From NCBI RefSeq assembly GCF_001544695.2, contig NZ_FCOM02000033.1:23589-87588 (forward strand): a stretch of DNA of 64,000 bases. The letters are read 5' to 3'. Made by a program: the position numbers and the translations under genes. How positions within the stretch are numbered: the first letter of the stretch is position 1; every line of letters starts with the position of its first letter. The notes below the pieces were generated by a model that was not told the origin of the DNA, made no database searches, and saw only the letters and a program-made list of their open reading frames with translations. This stretch comes from Caballeronia arvi. GTDB taxonomy: Bacteria > Pseudomonadota > Gammaproteobacteria > Burkholderiales > Burkholderiaceae. Positions 33,717 to 43,373 of the stretch are shown in pieces.

Positions 33717-35078
33717 TCATGCTGGTACGCGTCTGGATCGTTTGGACGCTTCAACAGTCTTCGCACGAGCAGGAAATGCCACCAGGAGAAGGGCGGCGCC
33801 GGCCAGCAGAACGATCCCCAGCCCGATGAGTCCGTATTCGGCATTGCCCGTCTGAGTCTTCATCCAGCCGACGAAGGCAGGACTGACAAAACCGCCGGTT
33901 CCGCCGAGGCTCGTGATCATCGCAATGCCTCCGGCCGCGGACGAACGCGGCAGAAACGTCTGCGGGATCGTCCAGAACACGACGAAGCTGCCATAAGAAG
34001 CGGAGGCAGCGAGCGCGAGCAGGCCGACGCCGAGCGGCACGTTGTGACCCGCGAGCGGCAATAGGGCGAACGCAAGCGCCGTGACCGCCGCGCTTCCGGC
34101 AACATGCCAGCGCCGCTCCATGGTCCGGTCCGAGTGCGAGCCCACGACATACGTCCCAAGCGCGGCCGCCACGAATACGAGCGCTGAAAGCAGGCCGACA
34201 TCCAGCAGGTTCGTCACGCCCAGATCGCGAATCACGGTCGGCGCCCAGAAGCCGATGGCGTTGAACGGCATCATCACGGCGAAGTAGACGAGCGCCGCGA
34301 GATAGACACGCGGATTGGCGAGCGCGCCGCGCAGACCCTCGAGATGCCCCGTGTGCTTCGTCTTTTCCTCGGCGAGCAGATCGGCCTTGACGAGCGCTTT
34401 CTCGGCATCGGAGAGCCAGGGCACGTCGGCGGGCGCATCGCCGAGCGCGAAGTACACGATGAAACCGAGCATCACCGCCGGAATCCCTTCGAGCAGAAAG
34501 AGCCATTGCCAGCCGGGGAGGCCAGCCACCCCCGCGAGTCGCGTCATGATGAAGCCCGATATCGGCCCGCCTACGATGCCCGCGACGGCCGTCGCCATCA
34601 TGAAGAACGCGGTGACCCGGGCTCGCCGCGCGCCCGGAAACCAGCACGAGAGATAGAAGATGATGCCCGGAAAGAAGCCCGCTTCCGTCACGCCGAGCAG
34701 AAAGCGCATGACGTAGAACTGCGTGGGCGTGCGCACGAACATCATGAGGCTGGACATCACGCCCCACGCGAGCATGATGCGCAACAGCGTGCGGCGCGCG
34801 CCGATGCGCTGCATCCAGAGATTGCTCGGCACCTCGAAAAGCACATAGCCGATGAAAAAGAGTCCCGCGCCCAGGCCGTAAGTCGCCTCGGAAAAGCCGA
34901 GATCGTGCATGAACTGCAGTTTCGCGAAGCTGATGTTGACGCGGTCGACATAGCTCACGACATAGCAAAGAAACAAGAGCGGAATGAGCCGGAAGAAGAT
35001 CTTGCGGTACGTGCGCTCGACTTCGCCAGGAGAAAGCTCGCTCGCGGCTGACGTGTCGGTGGAGGAAAGGTCGTGCAT
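33717..35078 (-). CDS. MFS transporter, anion:cation symporter (ACS) family
   Basis: 453 residues from ATG 35078 (MHDLSSTD). Segment 1 holds LLFLCYVVSYVDRVNISFAKLQ (in part), the ACS-family opening found in tartrate, galactonate and phthalate carriers, followed by GLGAGLFFIGYVLFEVPSNL. It converges on the AAHS gene with a 61-base gap and lies 85 bases downstream of the acyl-CoA synthetase gene, so it probably imports the organic acid handled by that synthetase and the acyl-CoA dehydrogenase. Confidence 0.85.
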   Translation of the reverse strand: MHDLSSTDTSAASELSPGEVERTYRKIFFRLIPLLFLCYVVSYVDRVNISFAKLQFMHDLGFSEATYGLGAGLFFIGYVLFEVPSNLWMQRIGARRTLLRIMLAWGVMSSLMMFVRTPTQFYVMRFLLGVTEAGFFPGIIFYLSCWFPGARRARVTAFFMMATAVAGIVGGPISGFIMTRLAGVAGLPGWQWLFLLEGIPAVMLGFIVYFALGDAPADVPWLSDAEKALVKADLLAEEKTKHTGHLEGLRGALANPRVYLAALVYFAVMMPFNAIGFWAPTVIRDLGVTNLLDVGLLSALVFVAAALGTYVVGSHSDRTMERRWHVAGSAAVTALAFALLPLAGHNVPLGVGLLALAASASYGSFVVFWTIPQTFLPRSSAAGGIAMITSLGGTGGFVSPAFVGWMKTQTGNAEYGLIGLGIVLLAGAALLLVAFPARAKTVEASKRSRRVPA

Positions 35079-35163
35079 GGTCGGATCGTCTCGCGGAAAT
35101 GGGCCGGAATCGATGAGGGCACGGTAATGTCCGCGCCCGCGGAAGCAGCGAGGCGTGGCCTCA

Positions 35164-37365
35164 CTATCCATCCATGACGGCGCTTGCGCAACGCTCGTCT
35201 TCACTCACGGGTTCGGCGCGCGCATGCGCTCGCTGCGCGGGCCGGGCAAGCGCATCGCCGGCGCGCACGCCCTGGCCGTGCGGCAGCACGAAGAGCGGAT
35301 TGATGTCGAGTTCTTTCAGGCAGCCTTCCAGATCGAGCGCCATGTTCGACAGCGCGACGATCGTATCGGCGAGCGCGTCGATGTCGGCGGCGGGCTTGCC
35401 GCGCGCGCCTTTCAGGATCGCATAGGCGCGCAGTTCGCGGAGCATCGCGTGGGCTTCGTCGCGCGTGACGGGCGCGAGGCGAAACGCGACGTCCTTCAGC
35501 ACCTCCGCATAGATGCCGCCGAGACCGCACATCACGGCCGGCCCGAATGACGGATCGTTTTCTATGCCGACGATGATCTCTACCGCGTCGCGAATCTCTT
35601 CCTGCAGCAGAACGCCCTCGATGCGCGCACCGGGCACGTGATGACGCGCGTTGACGAGAATCGCGTCATAGGCCTCGACGAGCATGGCTTCGTCTTGAAT
35701 GCCGACGCGCACGGCGCCCGCTTCGGTCTTGTGAGGAATGTCGGGCGACTGCACCTTGACGACGAGCGGAAAGCCGATCGAACGGGCGGCAGCGAGCGCT
35801 TCATCGCGGTCACGTGCGAGCGCGCTCTTCGGGGCGTCGATGCCATACGCGCGCAGCAGGGCTTGCGCGGCGTGCTCGGTCAGATCGCCTTCGGCTTGCG
35901 AGAGCAGGGCGCTCGCCTGTGGCGCGGAACGCGGCGCACGACGCAGCGCGTGCCGCGACGCGCCGTGCTCGCGCTTCGCTTGCGCATACGTGGACAGCGC
36001 CGCGAGGGCACGGGCGCAGCGCACGGGTGTCGGAAAGAGCGGCACGCCGGCGGCCTCGAGCACGCGGTAGGCGTCGCCCGCCATATCGCGCCGCGCGTTC
36101 CAGGCGACGATCAGCGGTTTGGCCGTCGCGCCATAGACGCGTGCGATCGCCCGGGCCATCGCGTGTGCGACCTCGCCGCTCGCGGCCGCCGCCATGATCG
36201 CGATCGAATCGATGTTCGGATCGTCCGCGATGCTTTGCAGCGTATCGGCGAAAATGCGCGGATCGGCGAGAATGCCCGCCGTCAGATCGATCGGATTGTT
36301 GAGCGAGGCGAACGCGGGCACACGCGGCTGAAGATGATCGAGCGTCTCGCGCGTGAGCGACGGCAGCGACATGCCGTTCTGCACGCACACGTCCGTGGCG
36401 AGAATGCCCGCGCCGCCCGACAGCGTCACGACGGCGACGCGTCCGCCGCGCGGCAGCCGTTGCATGCCGAAGGCCTTTGCATAGTCACCGAGATCGGCCA
36501 CGTCGCTCACTTCGATCACGCCGGCCTGACGGAACGCCGTGCGGTAAAGCGCCGACGCGCCGCCGAGGTTCGCCGTGTGCGAGGCGGCGGCTTTCGCGCC
36601 GTCGCTCGTGTTGCCAACTTTCCACGCGAGGATCGGCTTGCCGGCGTCGAGCGCGCGACGGGCCACGCCCACGAGACGGCGCGCATCCTTGAGCCCTTCG
36701 ATATACGCGGCGATCAGCGAAGTCTGCGGGTCGTCGATACACGCGTCGACCAGATCGAGCAGGCTGACGTCGGCTTCATTGCCGGTCGTGATGAAGTGGC
36801 GCAGGCCGATGCCGAGCTCATCGGCCATCAGGAGCAGCGCGCAGCCGAAGCCGCCGCTTTGCGAGATCAGCGAAAGATTGCCGCCGCGGTACGACACGCC
36901 GAAGGGGGCGCCGAAGCCCGCGTAGACTTGGGCGCTGGTGCTGACCATGCCCTGGCAGTTGGGGCCGATCACGCGCATGCCGAAGCGCTTTGCGATCTGC
37001 GTGCATTCCTGCTGGAGCGCCGCGCCCGCTTCGCCCGCTTCGGCGAAGCCCGAGCTGTAGACGATCGCATAGGGAACGCCGCGCTCGCCGCATTCGCGCA
37101 ACATCTCCGGCACGCGCTTCGCCGCGACGAGAATCAGCGCGAGATCGGGCGTGTCCGGCAGTGCAGCGATGCTCGGGCTGCATGCGACGCCGTCGATCTC
37201 CGCGTACTTCGGATTGACGGGAAAGAGCGCGCCGCGATATCCGTGCTGCATGAGAAAGCGCATCGGCTGGCCGCTGATCGAGCGGGCGTCGTTCGATGCG
37301 CCGATGATCGCAATCGAGCGCGGATTCACGAGACGTTCGATCGAGAGTGTCGGGTTGTCGGTCAT
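35164..37365 (-). CDS. ADP-forming acyl-CoA synthetase (acetate-CoA ligase family)
   Basis: 733 residues from ATG 37365 with GAGGAGAG upstream. Domain order is CoA-binding Rossmann domain (PRSIAIIGASNDARSISG, about 15-32), two ligase-CoA domains with the phospho-His in AAASHTANLGGAS (about 265-277), then the ATP-grasp domain (LLRAYGIDAPKSALARD and FPLVVKVQSPDIPHKTEAG). It is a fused alpha-beta ACD type enzyme that makes an acyl-CoA from a carboxylic acid with ATP to ADP, or the reverse. It lies 11 bases after the acyl-CoA dehydrogenase stop, so the two act on one acyl chain. Confidence 0.87.
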   Translation of the reverse strand: MTDNPTLSIERLVNPRSIAIIGASNDARSISGQPMRFLMQHGYRGALFPVNPKYAEIDGVACSPSIAALPDTPDLALILVAAKRVPEMLRECGERGVPYAIVYSSGFAEAGEAGAALQQECTQIAKRFGMRVIGPNCQGMVSTSAQVYAGFGAPFGVSYRGGNLSLISQSGGFGCALLLMADELGIGLRHFITTGNEADVSLLDLVDACIDDPQTSLIAAYIEGLKDARRLVGVARRALDAGKPILAWKVGNTSDGAKAAASHTANLGGASALYRTAFRQAGVIEVSDVADLGDYAKAFGMQRLPRGGRVAVVTLSGGAGILATDVCVQNGMSLPSLTRETLDHLQPRVPAFASLNNPIDLTAGILADPRIFADTLQSIADDPNIDSIAIMAAAASGEVAHAMARAIARVYGATAKPLIVAWNARRDMAGDAYRVLEAAGVPLFPTPVRCARALAALSTYAQAKREHGASRHALRRAPRSAPQASALLSQAEGDLTEHAAQALLRAYGIDAPKSALARDRDEALAAARSIGFPLVVKVQSPDIPHKTEAGAVRVGIQDEAMLVEAYDAILVNARHHVPGARIEGVLLQEEIRDAVEIIVGIENDPSFGPAVMCGLGGIYAEVLKDVAFRLAPVTRDEAHAMLRELRAYAILKGARGKPAADIDALADTIVALSNMALDLEGCLKELDINPLFVLPHGQGVRAGDALARPAQRAHARAEPVSEDERCASAVMDG

Positions 37366-37376
37366 GATGACTCTCC

Positions 37377-38573
37377 TCACGCGGCGCAGGCGGCTTCGCT
37401 GCCGGCGCGCTTTTCGAGCTGCGATGCGGCGCGCTTCAGCGTGATCTTCGCGATGTTCAACTGGTGAATCTGCGTCGTGCCTTCATAGATGCGAAACGCG
37501 CGCACGTCGCGATAGAAGCGTTCCACCGCATTGCCCGACAGATAGCCCAGGCCGCCCAGCATCTGCACCGCGCGGTCCGCGACGCGGCCGCACATCTCGG
37601 AAGCGAACATCTTGCACATCGAGGCTTCCATCGTGACGTCCTCGCCGGCGTCGCGCTTGCGGGCGGCGGTGAGAATCATCGAACGGGCCGCGAAGATGTC
37701 CGTCTGCGATTCGGCGATGAGCGCCTGAATCAGCTGGAATTCGGCGATGGGTTTGCCGAACTGCTCGCGCGTCATCGTGTACGCGACGGCTTCTTCCAGC
37801 ATGCGCATGGCCGGTCCCGTGCAGAGCGCCGCGAGATGGATGCGCTGCTTGTTGAGCACCTTCATTGCGGTCCGAAAACCTTCACCCTCCACGCCGCCGA
37901 TGAGATTCGCGGCCGGCACGCGGCAGTCGCGCAGAATCACGTCGCCGACCGGCGAACCGGACTGCCCCATCTTGTCGTAAGGCGCGCTCGTCGATAGACC
38001 GGGCATCGAACGTTCGACGATGAACGCCGAAATGCCCGCCGCGCCGGGCTTCGACGGGTCCGTGCGCGCCAGCACGGTGAAGACGTCCGCGATCGGCGCG
38101 TTGGTGATGAAGCACTTGCTGCCGTTCAGAACGTAGTGGTCGCCGTCGCGACGCGCGCTCGTGGCGAGCGCGGTGGCATCCGAGCCTGCGTTCGGCTCGG
38201 TGAGCGCGAACGCGCCCGTCAGTTCGCCGGACGCGAGGCGCGGCAGATAGCGACGCTTCTGATCCGGCGTGCCATCGGCGACGAGCGCTTCAGAGCCGAT
38301 GCCCGTGTTCGTGCCGACGCGCGCCCGGAATGCGACCGATGCCTGCGAAAGCATCATCGCGCCGCGCACGAGTTGTTCGGTCGTGAGGCCCGCGCCGTCG
38401 AATTCGCGCGGAATGCTCCAGCCGAAATAGCCGAGCTCGCGCATCCGCGCGACGAGATCGGGCGGCACTTCGTTCATGTTTTCGACTTCGTTTTCGCGCG
38501 GTGTCGCCTCGTCGCGCACGAAACGTTCTACGTCCGCGAGCCATGCGTCGAAAGTCGGATTGTTCTGCGTCAT
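37377..38573 (-). CDS. Acyl-CoA dehydrogenase
   Basis: 398 residues from the second ATG (38573), which is correctly spaced from GGCGGAGA. Typical acyl-CoA dehydrogenase features are FALTEPNAGSDATALAT (about 131-147), CFITNAPIADVFTVLART, the FAD/dimer segment YTMTREQFGKPIAEFQL and the C-terminal RIYEGTTQIHQL, with the catalytic Glu near residue 364. It oxidises an acyl-CoA to the 2-enoyl-CoA, giving electrons to ETF. It is divergent from an IclR regulator. Confidence 0.9.
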   Translation of the reverse strand: MTQNNPTFDAWLADVERFVRDEATPRENEVENMNEVPPDLVARMRELGYFGWSIPREFDGAGLTTEQLVRGAMMLSQASVAFRARVGTNTGIGSEALVADGTPDQKRRYLPRLASGELTGAFALTEPNAGSDATALATSARRDGDHYVLNGSKCFITNAPIADVFTVLARTDPSKPGAAGISAFIVERSMPGLSTSAPYDKMGQSGSPVGDVILRDCRVPAANLIGGVEGEGFRTAMKVLNKQRIHLAALCTGPAMRMLEEAVAYTMTREQFGKPIAEFQLIQALIAESQTDIFAARSMILTAARKRDAGEDVTMEASMCKMFASEMCGRVADRAVQMLGGLGYLSGNAVERFYRDVRAFRIYEGTTQIHQLNIAKITLKRAASQLEKRAGSEAACAA

Positions 38574-38641
38574 GTGTGTCTCCGCCAAGTGGATCGATGT
38601 GTGGGGACACTATTGAGCACAGCGCGCGGCAAAAGCGCGGT

Positions 38642-38680
38642 TGTTCGACTATGCTGAACAGAGTTTGAATATGCGGAACA
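38642..38680. promoter_or_regulatory. Candidate IclR operator in the dehydrogenase/IclR divergent promoter
   Basis: TGTTC-N9-GAACA (38642-38660) is an inverted repeat, and TATGCTGAACA (38650-38660) is repeated as TATGCGGAACA exactly 20 bases later (38670-38680). Half-sites on one DNA face, two turns apart, fit the tetrameric binding of IclR regulators. Confidence 0.5.
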
Positions 38681-38722
38681 TTTCCGCGCAAAATGGCGAA
38701 ATGATTGAGGAGAAACCCGTAT

Positions 38723-39568
38723 ATGTCCCGCCGCGACTCGCATACCGTTCCGCCGACCAGCGATTACGCCGATTCGAAAGTGCGCTATGAACCGGACGAT
38801 TTCGAAGGCGATCGCCAGTTCGCGACGACGCTCGCGCGCGGGCTCGACATCCTGCAATGCTTCACGCCGCGCGAATCGCAGCTCGGCAATGCGGAATTGG
38901 CCGCCCGCACGGGCATGACCAAGGCCACGATTTCGCGCTTCACCTACACGCTGACGCGGCTCGGCTATCTGCGCGTGAATCGCCTCAACAACAAGTTTCA
39001 GCTCGGCTCGGCGGTGCTTTCGCTCGGCTATCCGCTGCTCGCGAGTCTCACGGTTCGGCAGATCGCGCGGCCATCGATGCGCGAGCTCGCCGATCAGGTG
39101 CGCGGCTCCGTGTCGCTCGGCATGCGCGACCGGCTGAATGTCGTGTATCTGGAAAGCAGCCGCAGCGCGACGCCGCTCGGCTTGCCCGCGGACATTGGTC
39201 TGAGCTATCCGATCGTGCGCACGGCGATGGGGCGCGCGCTGCTCGCGGCCATGCCGCTCGAGCGGCGCGAGGCGGTGTGCAACGAGATTTCCGTCAAGAC
39301 GCCCGACGACTGGACGACTTTCCGCGAACGCGTGATGGCGAGCATCGAATCGTTCCATCAGCGCGGGTTCTGTGCATCGTACGGCGACTTGCGCCGCGAA
39401 GTGCATGCCGTCGCAGTGCCGATGAAGCCTGCCGCTGACGGCGAAATACTCGTCTTCAATTGCGGCGTGCCGTCGTATTTGCTGAAAGAAGGGCAGCTGG
39501 AGGGCGATATCGGGCCGCGCCTGGTGTCGATGGTTCGCGCGCTCGAAGGCGCGATGGGCATTTTCTAG
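38723..39568 (+). CDS. IclR-family transcriptional regulator
   Basis: 281 residues from ATG 38723 after TTGAGGAGA. The N-terminal winged helix (about 35-95) reads FATTLARGLDILQCFTPRES, NAELAARTGMTKATISRFTYTL and GYLRVN. The C-terminal effector domain contains VYLESSRSATPLGLPADIG and TAMGRALLAAMP. It lies divergent from the acyl-CoA dehydrogenase operon and probably controls it; PcaR/PobR-like activation or IclR-like repression are both possible. An N-terminal 30-residue extension precedes the helix-turn-helix. Confidence 0.9.
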   Translation: MSRRDSHTVPPTSDYADSKVRYEPDDFEGDRQFATTLARGLDILQCFTPRESQLGNAELAARTGMTKATISRFTYTLTRLGYLRVNRLNNKFQLGSAVLSLGYPLLASLTVRQIARPSMRELADQVRGSVSLGMRDRLNVVYLESSRSATPLGLPADIGLSYPIVRTAMGRALLAAMPLERREAVCNEISVKTPDDWTTFRERVMASIESFHQRGFCASYGDLRREVHAVAVPMKPAADGEILVFNCGVPSYLLKEGQLEGDIGPRLVSMVRALEGAMGIF

Positions 39569-39743
39569 CTAATCGAAACCCGGGTGCCAGGCCTGGAGAT
39601 TCAGGCAATCGGTCAGTATAACGAAATTACTTCGCCGTACTTTGTACCGAAATCAAAGGCGGTCGGTCACGGCATGAAGCGCGACGATGGCGGACTTCGC
39701 CGTTTCTGAAACCGCATTGTCAGCTGCCGGTTTTGAACGCGTC

Positions 39744-39811
39744 CATAACCAAAAGTACCGGTTTCTTCCAAGAAAATATCGTTGGTGAGCGCGTTGGCAG
39801 TTCGATATTGT
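39744..39811 (+). promoter_or_regulatory. Promoter A with conserved upstream element (paired with 43374-43441)
   Basis: A 44-base element (39744-39787) matches 43374-43417 at 35 positions without a gap. It ends in TTGGTG (39782-39787), a -35 candidate, and exactly 18 bases later stands TATTGT (39806-39811), a -10 candidate; the second copy has the same -35, spacer length and -10. It lies 105 bases before the aldehyde dehydrogenase gene. The other parts of the 347-base gap after the IclR gene show no gene. Confidence 0.72.
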
Positions 39812-39915
39812 CTCAGACGTGATGCCTCGCTTCCTGCGTCCGGCCGGTTCGGCGCCAGGACGATGCGGACCGCACTGTTCGGTCGGCCTCACCAACTTAT
39901 ATCAATGGAGACTGC

Positions 39916-41415
39916 ATGACTGATTTTCTGTCCGCGAGCGAGTATCACAGAATCGCTCATGACCTGACGCTGCCGACCTCTGCCATCATCGATGGCAAGC
40001 CCTGCAAGGCGTTGTCCGGCGAGACGTTCACGACCACCAATCCGGCGACGGGCGAGCGCCTCGCGGACGTGCCGGCCTGTTCGAAGGCAGATGTCGATCT
40101 GGCCGTCGCAAGCGCACGCACCGCATTCAACGATGGCCGCTGGTCGAAGCTGCATCCCGCCGAACGCAAGCAGGCCATTCTCCGTCTCGCGGCGCTCGTC
40201 GAGAAGAACGCGCTCGAACTCGCGGTGATGGAAAGTCTCGACGCCGGCAAGACCATCTTCGACTGTCAGACCGTCGACGTTCCCGAGACCGTCAATGTGC
40301 TCCGCTGGCACGCCGAGGCAATCGACAAGATTTACGATCAGGTCTCGCCCGCATCGGACAATCACATTTCGATGATCGTGCGTGAACCGGTCGGTGTCGT
40401 CGGTCTGGTCCTGCCGTGGAATTTTCCGCTGCTGATGCTCGCATGGAAGATCGGCCCGTCTCTCGCTGCGGGTTGCTCGCTCGTCGTGAAGCCGGCCGTC
40501 GAAACCTCGCTTACCACCATGCGAGTCGCCGAACTCGCGCTCGAGGCGGGGATTCCCGCTGGCGTGTTCAATGTCGTGACCGGCAGCGGCCGTTCGGTGG
40601 GCGAGTCGATTGGCCGCCATCCCGACATCGACATGGTGTCGTTCACCGGTTCGACCGCCACGGGACGGCGCTTCCTTGCCTACTCGTCGGAAAGCAATCT
40701 CAAGGAAGTCGTGCTCGAGATGGGCGGGAAAAACCCTTGCATCGTGATGCCCGATGCAACGAACCTCGACGCCGTGGCCGCGCACATCGTCAACGGCGCG
40801 CTCTGGAACATGGGCGAGAACTGCTCGGCGATCGCGAGGCTGATCGTGCATCGTGACATCAAGGCGACGCTGCTCGAGCGGATCGTGAAGCTGGCCGCGG
40901 AATGGCGCGTGGGCGACCCGCTCGATCCCGTCAACCGGGTCGGACCGCTGGTTTCGAAGCAGCATTTCGAGAAGGTTCAGTCCTATCTGTCCGGCGAGAT
41001 CAACGTGCTTTTCGGTGGCGAGACGAGCGCGGGGCGCTATGTCCATCCGACCATCGTCGATGTCGAAAGCAACGACGCAAAGCTTGCGCGCGAGGAAATC
41101 TTCGGGCCGATCCTGACGGTGATCACGGTGGACAGCCTCAACGAAGCAATCGACATCGCGAACGACACCGAATACGGCCTCTGTGCTTCCGTTTTCATCG
41201 GCAATGGCAAGCGGGCATTGCGCGCCGCGCGTGCGATCCGGGCAGGCACCGTGACCGTGAACTCCTTCGGTGAGGGCGACATCACCACCCCGTTCGGCGG
41301 CTATAAGCAATCGGGTTTTGGCGGGCGTGATAACTCGCTGCATGCACACGATCAGTACACGCAACTGAAGACGCTCTGGCTCGATCTGAGCGACGACGAA
41401 GCGGAAGAAGGTTGA
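39916..41415 (+). CDS. Aldehyde dehydrogenase, PuuC-like (aminoaldehyde type)
   Basis: 499 residues. Active-site residues are Cys303 in NMGENCSAIARL and Glu268 in VLEMGGKNP; PWNFPLLMLAWKIG (168-181) and FTGSTATG (243-250) bind NAD. The ENCSA loop and the C-terminal HAHDQYTQLKTLW resemble gamma-glutamyl-gamma-aminobutyraldehyde dehydrogenase (PuuC). It oxidises an aldehyde left after amine oxidation. The same promoter element stands before it and before the PuuB/DadA-like oxidase at 43992, so the two probably act in one pathway. Confidence 0.87.
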   Translation: MTDFLSASEYHRIAHDLTLPTSAIIDGKPCKALSGETFTTTNPATGERLADVPACSKADVDLAVASARTAFNDGRWSKLHPAERKQAILRLAALVEKNALELAVMESLDAGKTIFDCQTVDVPETVNVLRWHAEAIDKIYDQVSPASDNHISMIVREPVGVVGLVLPWNFPLLMLAWKIGPSLAAGCSLVVKPAVETSLTTMRVAELALEAGIPAGVFNVVTGSGRSVGESIGRHPDIDMVSFTGSTATGRRFLAYSSESNLKEVVLEMGGKNPCIVMPDATNLDAVAAHIVNGALWNMGENCSAIARLIVHRDIKATLLERIVKLAAEWRVGDPLDPVNRVGPLVSKQHFEKVQSYLSGEINVLFGGETSAGRYVHPTIVDVESNDAKLAREEIFGPILTVITVDSLNEAIDIANDTEYGLCASVFIGNGKRALRAARAIRAGTVTVNSFGEGDITTPFGGYKQSGFGGRDNSLHAHDQYTQLKTLWLDLSDDEAEEG

Positions 41416-41746
41416 GCGCGGTTCGTTTTCAAGCGCGTTACGTGTCGCAAACGGTCTAGCCGACAGACGCGTGTCTGACCTCAAATAGCAATACGGGACG
41501 AAGCCGTTCCATCCCATCCTGGATACGCGATGCGGCCGAAAAGGACGCATCGCGATTCGCAGGCGACGACTGTCGTCAGTACATAACCCTGTCGCCCGCA
41601 GATCAAATGAAATAGAGCCATCGCCTCGCACGAAACACATCGCGCGGGGGAAAGGGCCTTGCCTGGAGACCATTCGGCGCTGCAGCACGGGCGCGCAAGC
41701 CGAGCATCCACCGGATGCCAGCTGAATGAAAATTTGGAGGAGCTGT
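41416..41746 (+). other. 331-base gap with hairpins between dehydrogenase and MFS genes
   Basis: No gene is seen. CAGAC-GCGT-GTCTG lies at 41464-41477, and CGCGATGCG/CGCATCGCG forms a perfect 9-base stem with an 11-base loop at 41526-41554. No T-run follows either, so they may attenuate or process the transcript rather than end it. A strong ribosome site (TTGGAGGAG) stands before the MFS start. Confidence 0.5.
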
Positions 41747-43108
41747 ATGTCATTGCAGAACAAGACTTTGAGCGCATTCGGCGAAAAGATCGAAACGGAA
41801 ACATCGGTCGCGTTCAAACGACGTTTCATGATGAGGATGATTTTCGTCCTTACCGGCGGCATGTTTCTCGACGGATACATCCTCGGGATCGTCGGCCCGG
41901 TGAGCGCGAGGCTGACCGCCGAGCTCGGCGTTTCGACGTTCTGGGAAGGCCTGATTGCCGCCGGCGCATTGTTCGGCATCTTGTTCGGCTCTCCGGTGGG
42001 CGGCTGGGCCGCCGACAAGTACGGTCGCAAACCGCTCTTCATGGCGGATATGGGTCTGTTCCTGATTTCTTCCGCCATGCAGTTCTTTGTCAGCTCGCCA
42101 TTGCAGTTATTGATCGTGCGCCTTTTGATGGGCATCGCGATCGGCGCGGAATACTCCGTTGGCTGGCCACTCATGTCGGAGTTTGCACCTTCACGGCTGC
42201 GTGGACGACTCATGGGTTTGACCCAGGTCGCGTGGTACACGGGATTCATGGTCGCCTTTGCTGTCGGATTCGCACTGAATGAATCCACTCACCTGGGCTG
42301 GCGCTTCATCCTCGGTACGAGCTCATTCATCGCGGCGGTCCTGTTTGTTGCCCGCTTTGGTTTGCCGGAGTCGCCGCGGTGGCTGTGGAATCAGAAGCGC
42401 GTCAGCGAGGCTCGCGCGATTGCCCGGCGTTACATGGAAAGTCCCGCGGACGTAGCGGACGTCGAGCGCGAATGCAGCAGCGTGCACGGTGCGAAGCTCG
42501 GAATGCTCTTCTCGCCGAAACACTGGCGGGCCACGCTGTTCATGTCGATGTTCTGGTTCTGCGCCGTTACGCCGTACTTCGCGATCGGCACTTTCGCGGA
42601 CAGCGTGCTTCAGAAGTACGGCCTCGGCGGCGGGCTTTCGGGTGGGATCGGTCTCTCCGCGGTTGCTCTGGCTGGTGTCGTGGTAACCGTTCTCCTGATC
42701 GACAAGCTCGGCCGGCGCACGCTGACCGTTCCGCCGCAGTGGCTGTGCACCGTGGTCCTCGCGATCATCGGTTTATGGACCGGGGCACCGCCGATGGCCG
42801 TGCTGGTCTTGTTCCTCGTCTTCTCGTTTTTCAACGCAGGGTACAACACGCTGACCGGCATCTACCCGGGAGAGGTTTTCCCGACTGAGGTGCGCTGCAT
42901 CGGAACGGGCTTTGCGGCTGCCGTCAGCCGGGTCGGAGCGGGTCTCGGCACGTTCCTTCTTCCCTGGTCGATGACGCATATCGGCGCCTCCGGGACCATG
43001 CTGATCGCCGCCGGCGTCGCCGGTCTGGGGGCCGCATTGTCGCAATGGCTTGCGCCCGAGACCAAAGGCAAGAGCCTCTCGGAGACGGCCGCTGGTTTCG
43101 CCCATTAG
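41747..43108 (+). CDS. MFS transporter, sugar-porter/metabolite symporter type
   Basis: 453 residues from ATG 41747 after GGAGGAG. About twelve membrane segments; loop 2-3 reads GGWAADKYGRKPLFM and loop 8-9 LIDKLGRRTLTV, and PESPRWLWNQKR follows segment 6 as in sugar porters. The middle AIGAEYSVGWPLMSEFAPSRLRGR is typical of this superfamily. It lies in the amine/aldehyde module and probably takes up its substrate, perhaps an amino compound or organic acid. Confidence 0.83.
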   Translation: MSLQNKTLSAFGEKIETETSVAFKRRFMMRMIFVLTGGMFLDGYILGIVGPVSARLTAELGVSTFWEGLIAAGALFGILFGSPVGGWAADKYGRKPLFMADMGLFLISSAMQFFVSSPLQLLIVRLLMGIAIGAEYSVGWPLMSEFAPSRLRGRLMGLTQVAWYTGFMVAFAVGFALNESTHLGWRFILGTSSFIAAVLFVARFGLPESPRWLWNQKRVSEARAIARRYMESPADVADVERECSSVHGAKLGMLFSPKHWRATLFMSMFWFCAVTPYFAIGTFADSVLQKYGLGGGLSGGIGLSAVALAGVVVTVLLIDKLGRRTLTVPPQWLCTVVLAIIGLWTGAPPMAVLVLFLVFSFFNAGYNTLTGIYPGEVFPTEVRCIGTGFAAAVSRVGAGLGTFLLPWSMTHIGASGTMLIAAGVAGLGAALSQWLAPETKGKSLSETAAGFAH

Positions 43109-43142
43109 ATGACCAGGTTGAACATTCATTGGAGAGAGGCGC

Positions 43143-43328
43143 ATGCAACACGAACACAGTATCGATACGAAGGGCCCGTTTTTTTCCGGGCGCAACCAGG
43201 AAACTGACCAGGGTCACATGACTCCGGAAACCGCTCGCAAGTGGCCTTGGGCGGAGGCCGGCAGGCACTACGACTGGATGGACCGCCACCTGCCGTTTGA
43301 ACATGACGCGAGCCTGAACGGCATCTGA
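43143..43328 (+). CDS. Small hypothetical protein (61 residues)
   Basis: A 61-residue frame starts at an ATG preceded by GGAGAGAGG, 34 bases after the MFS stop. The protein is polar and rich in aromatic residues near its end (KWPWAEAGRHYDWMDRHLPF), with no signal peptide. Strong ribosome site and operon position argue that it is translated. No family is recognised. Confidence 0.5.
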   Translation: MQHEHSIDTKGPFFSGRNQETDQGHMTPETARKWPWAEAGRHYDWMDRHLPFEHDASLNGI

Positions 43329-43373
43329 GCGCGGCGCGGATGGCGACGGCACCCACGACGTCGTCATCCCTTT

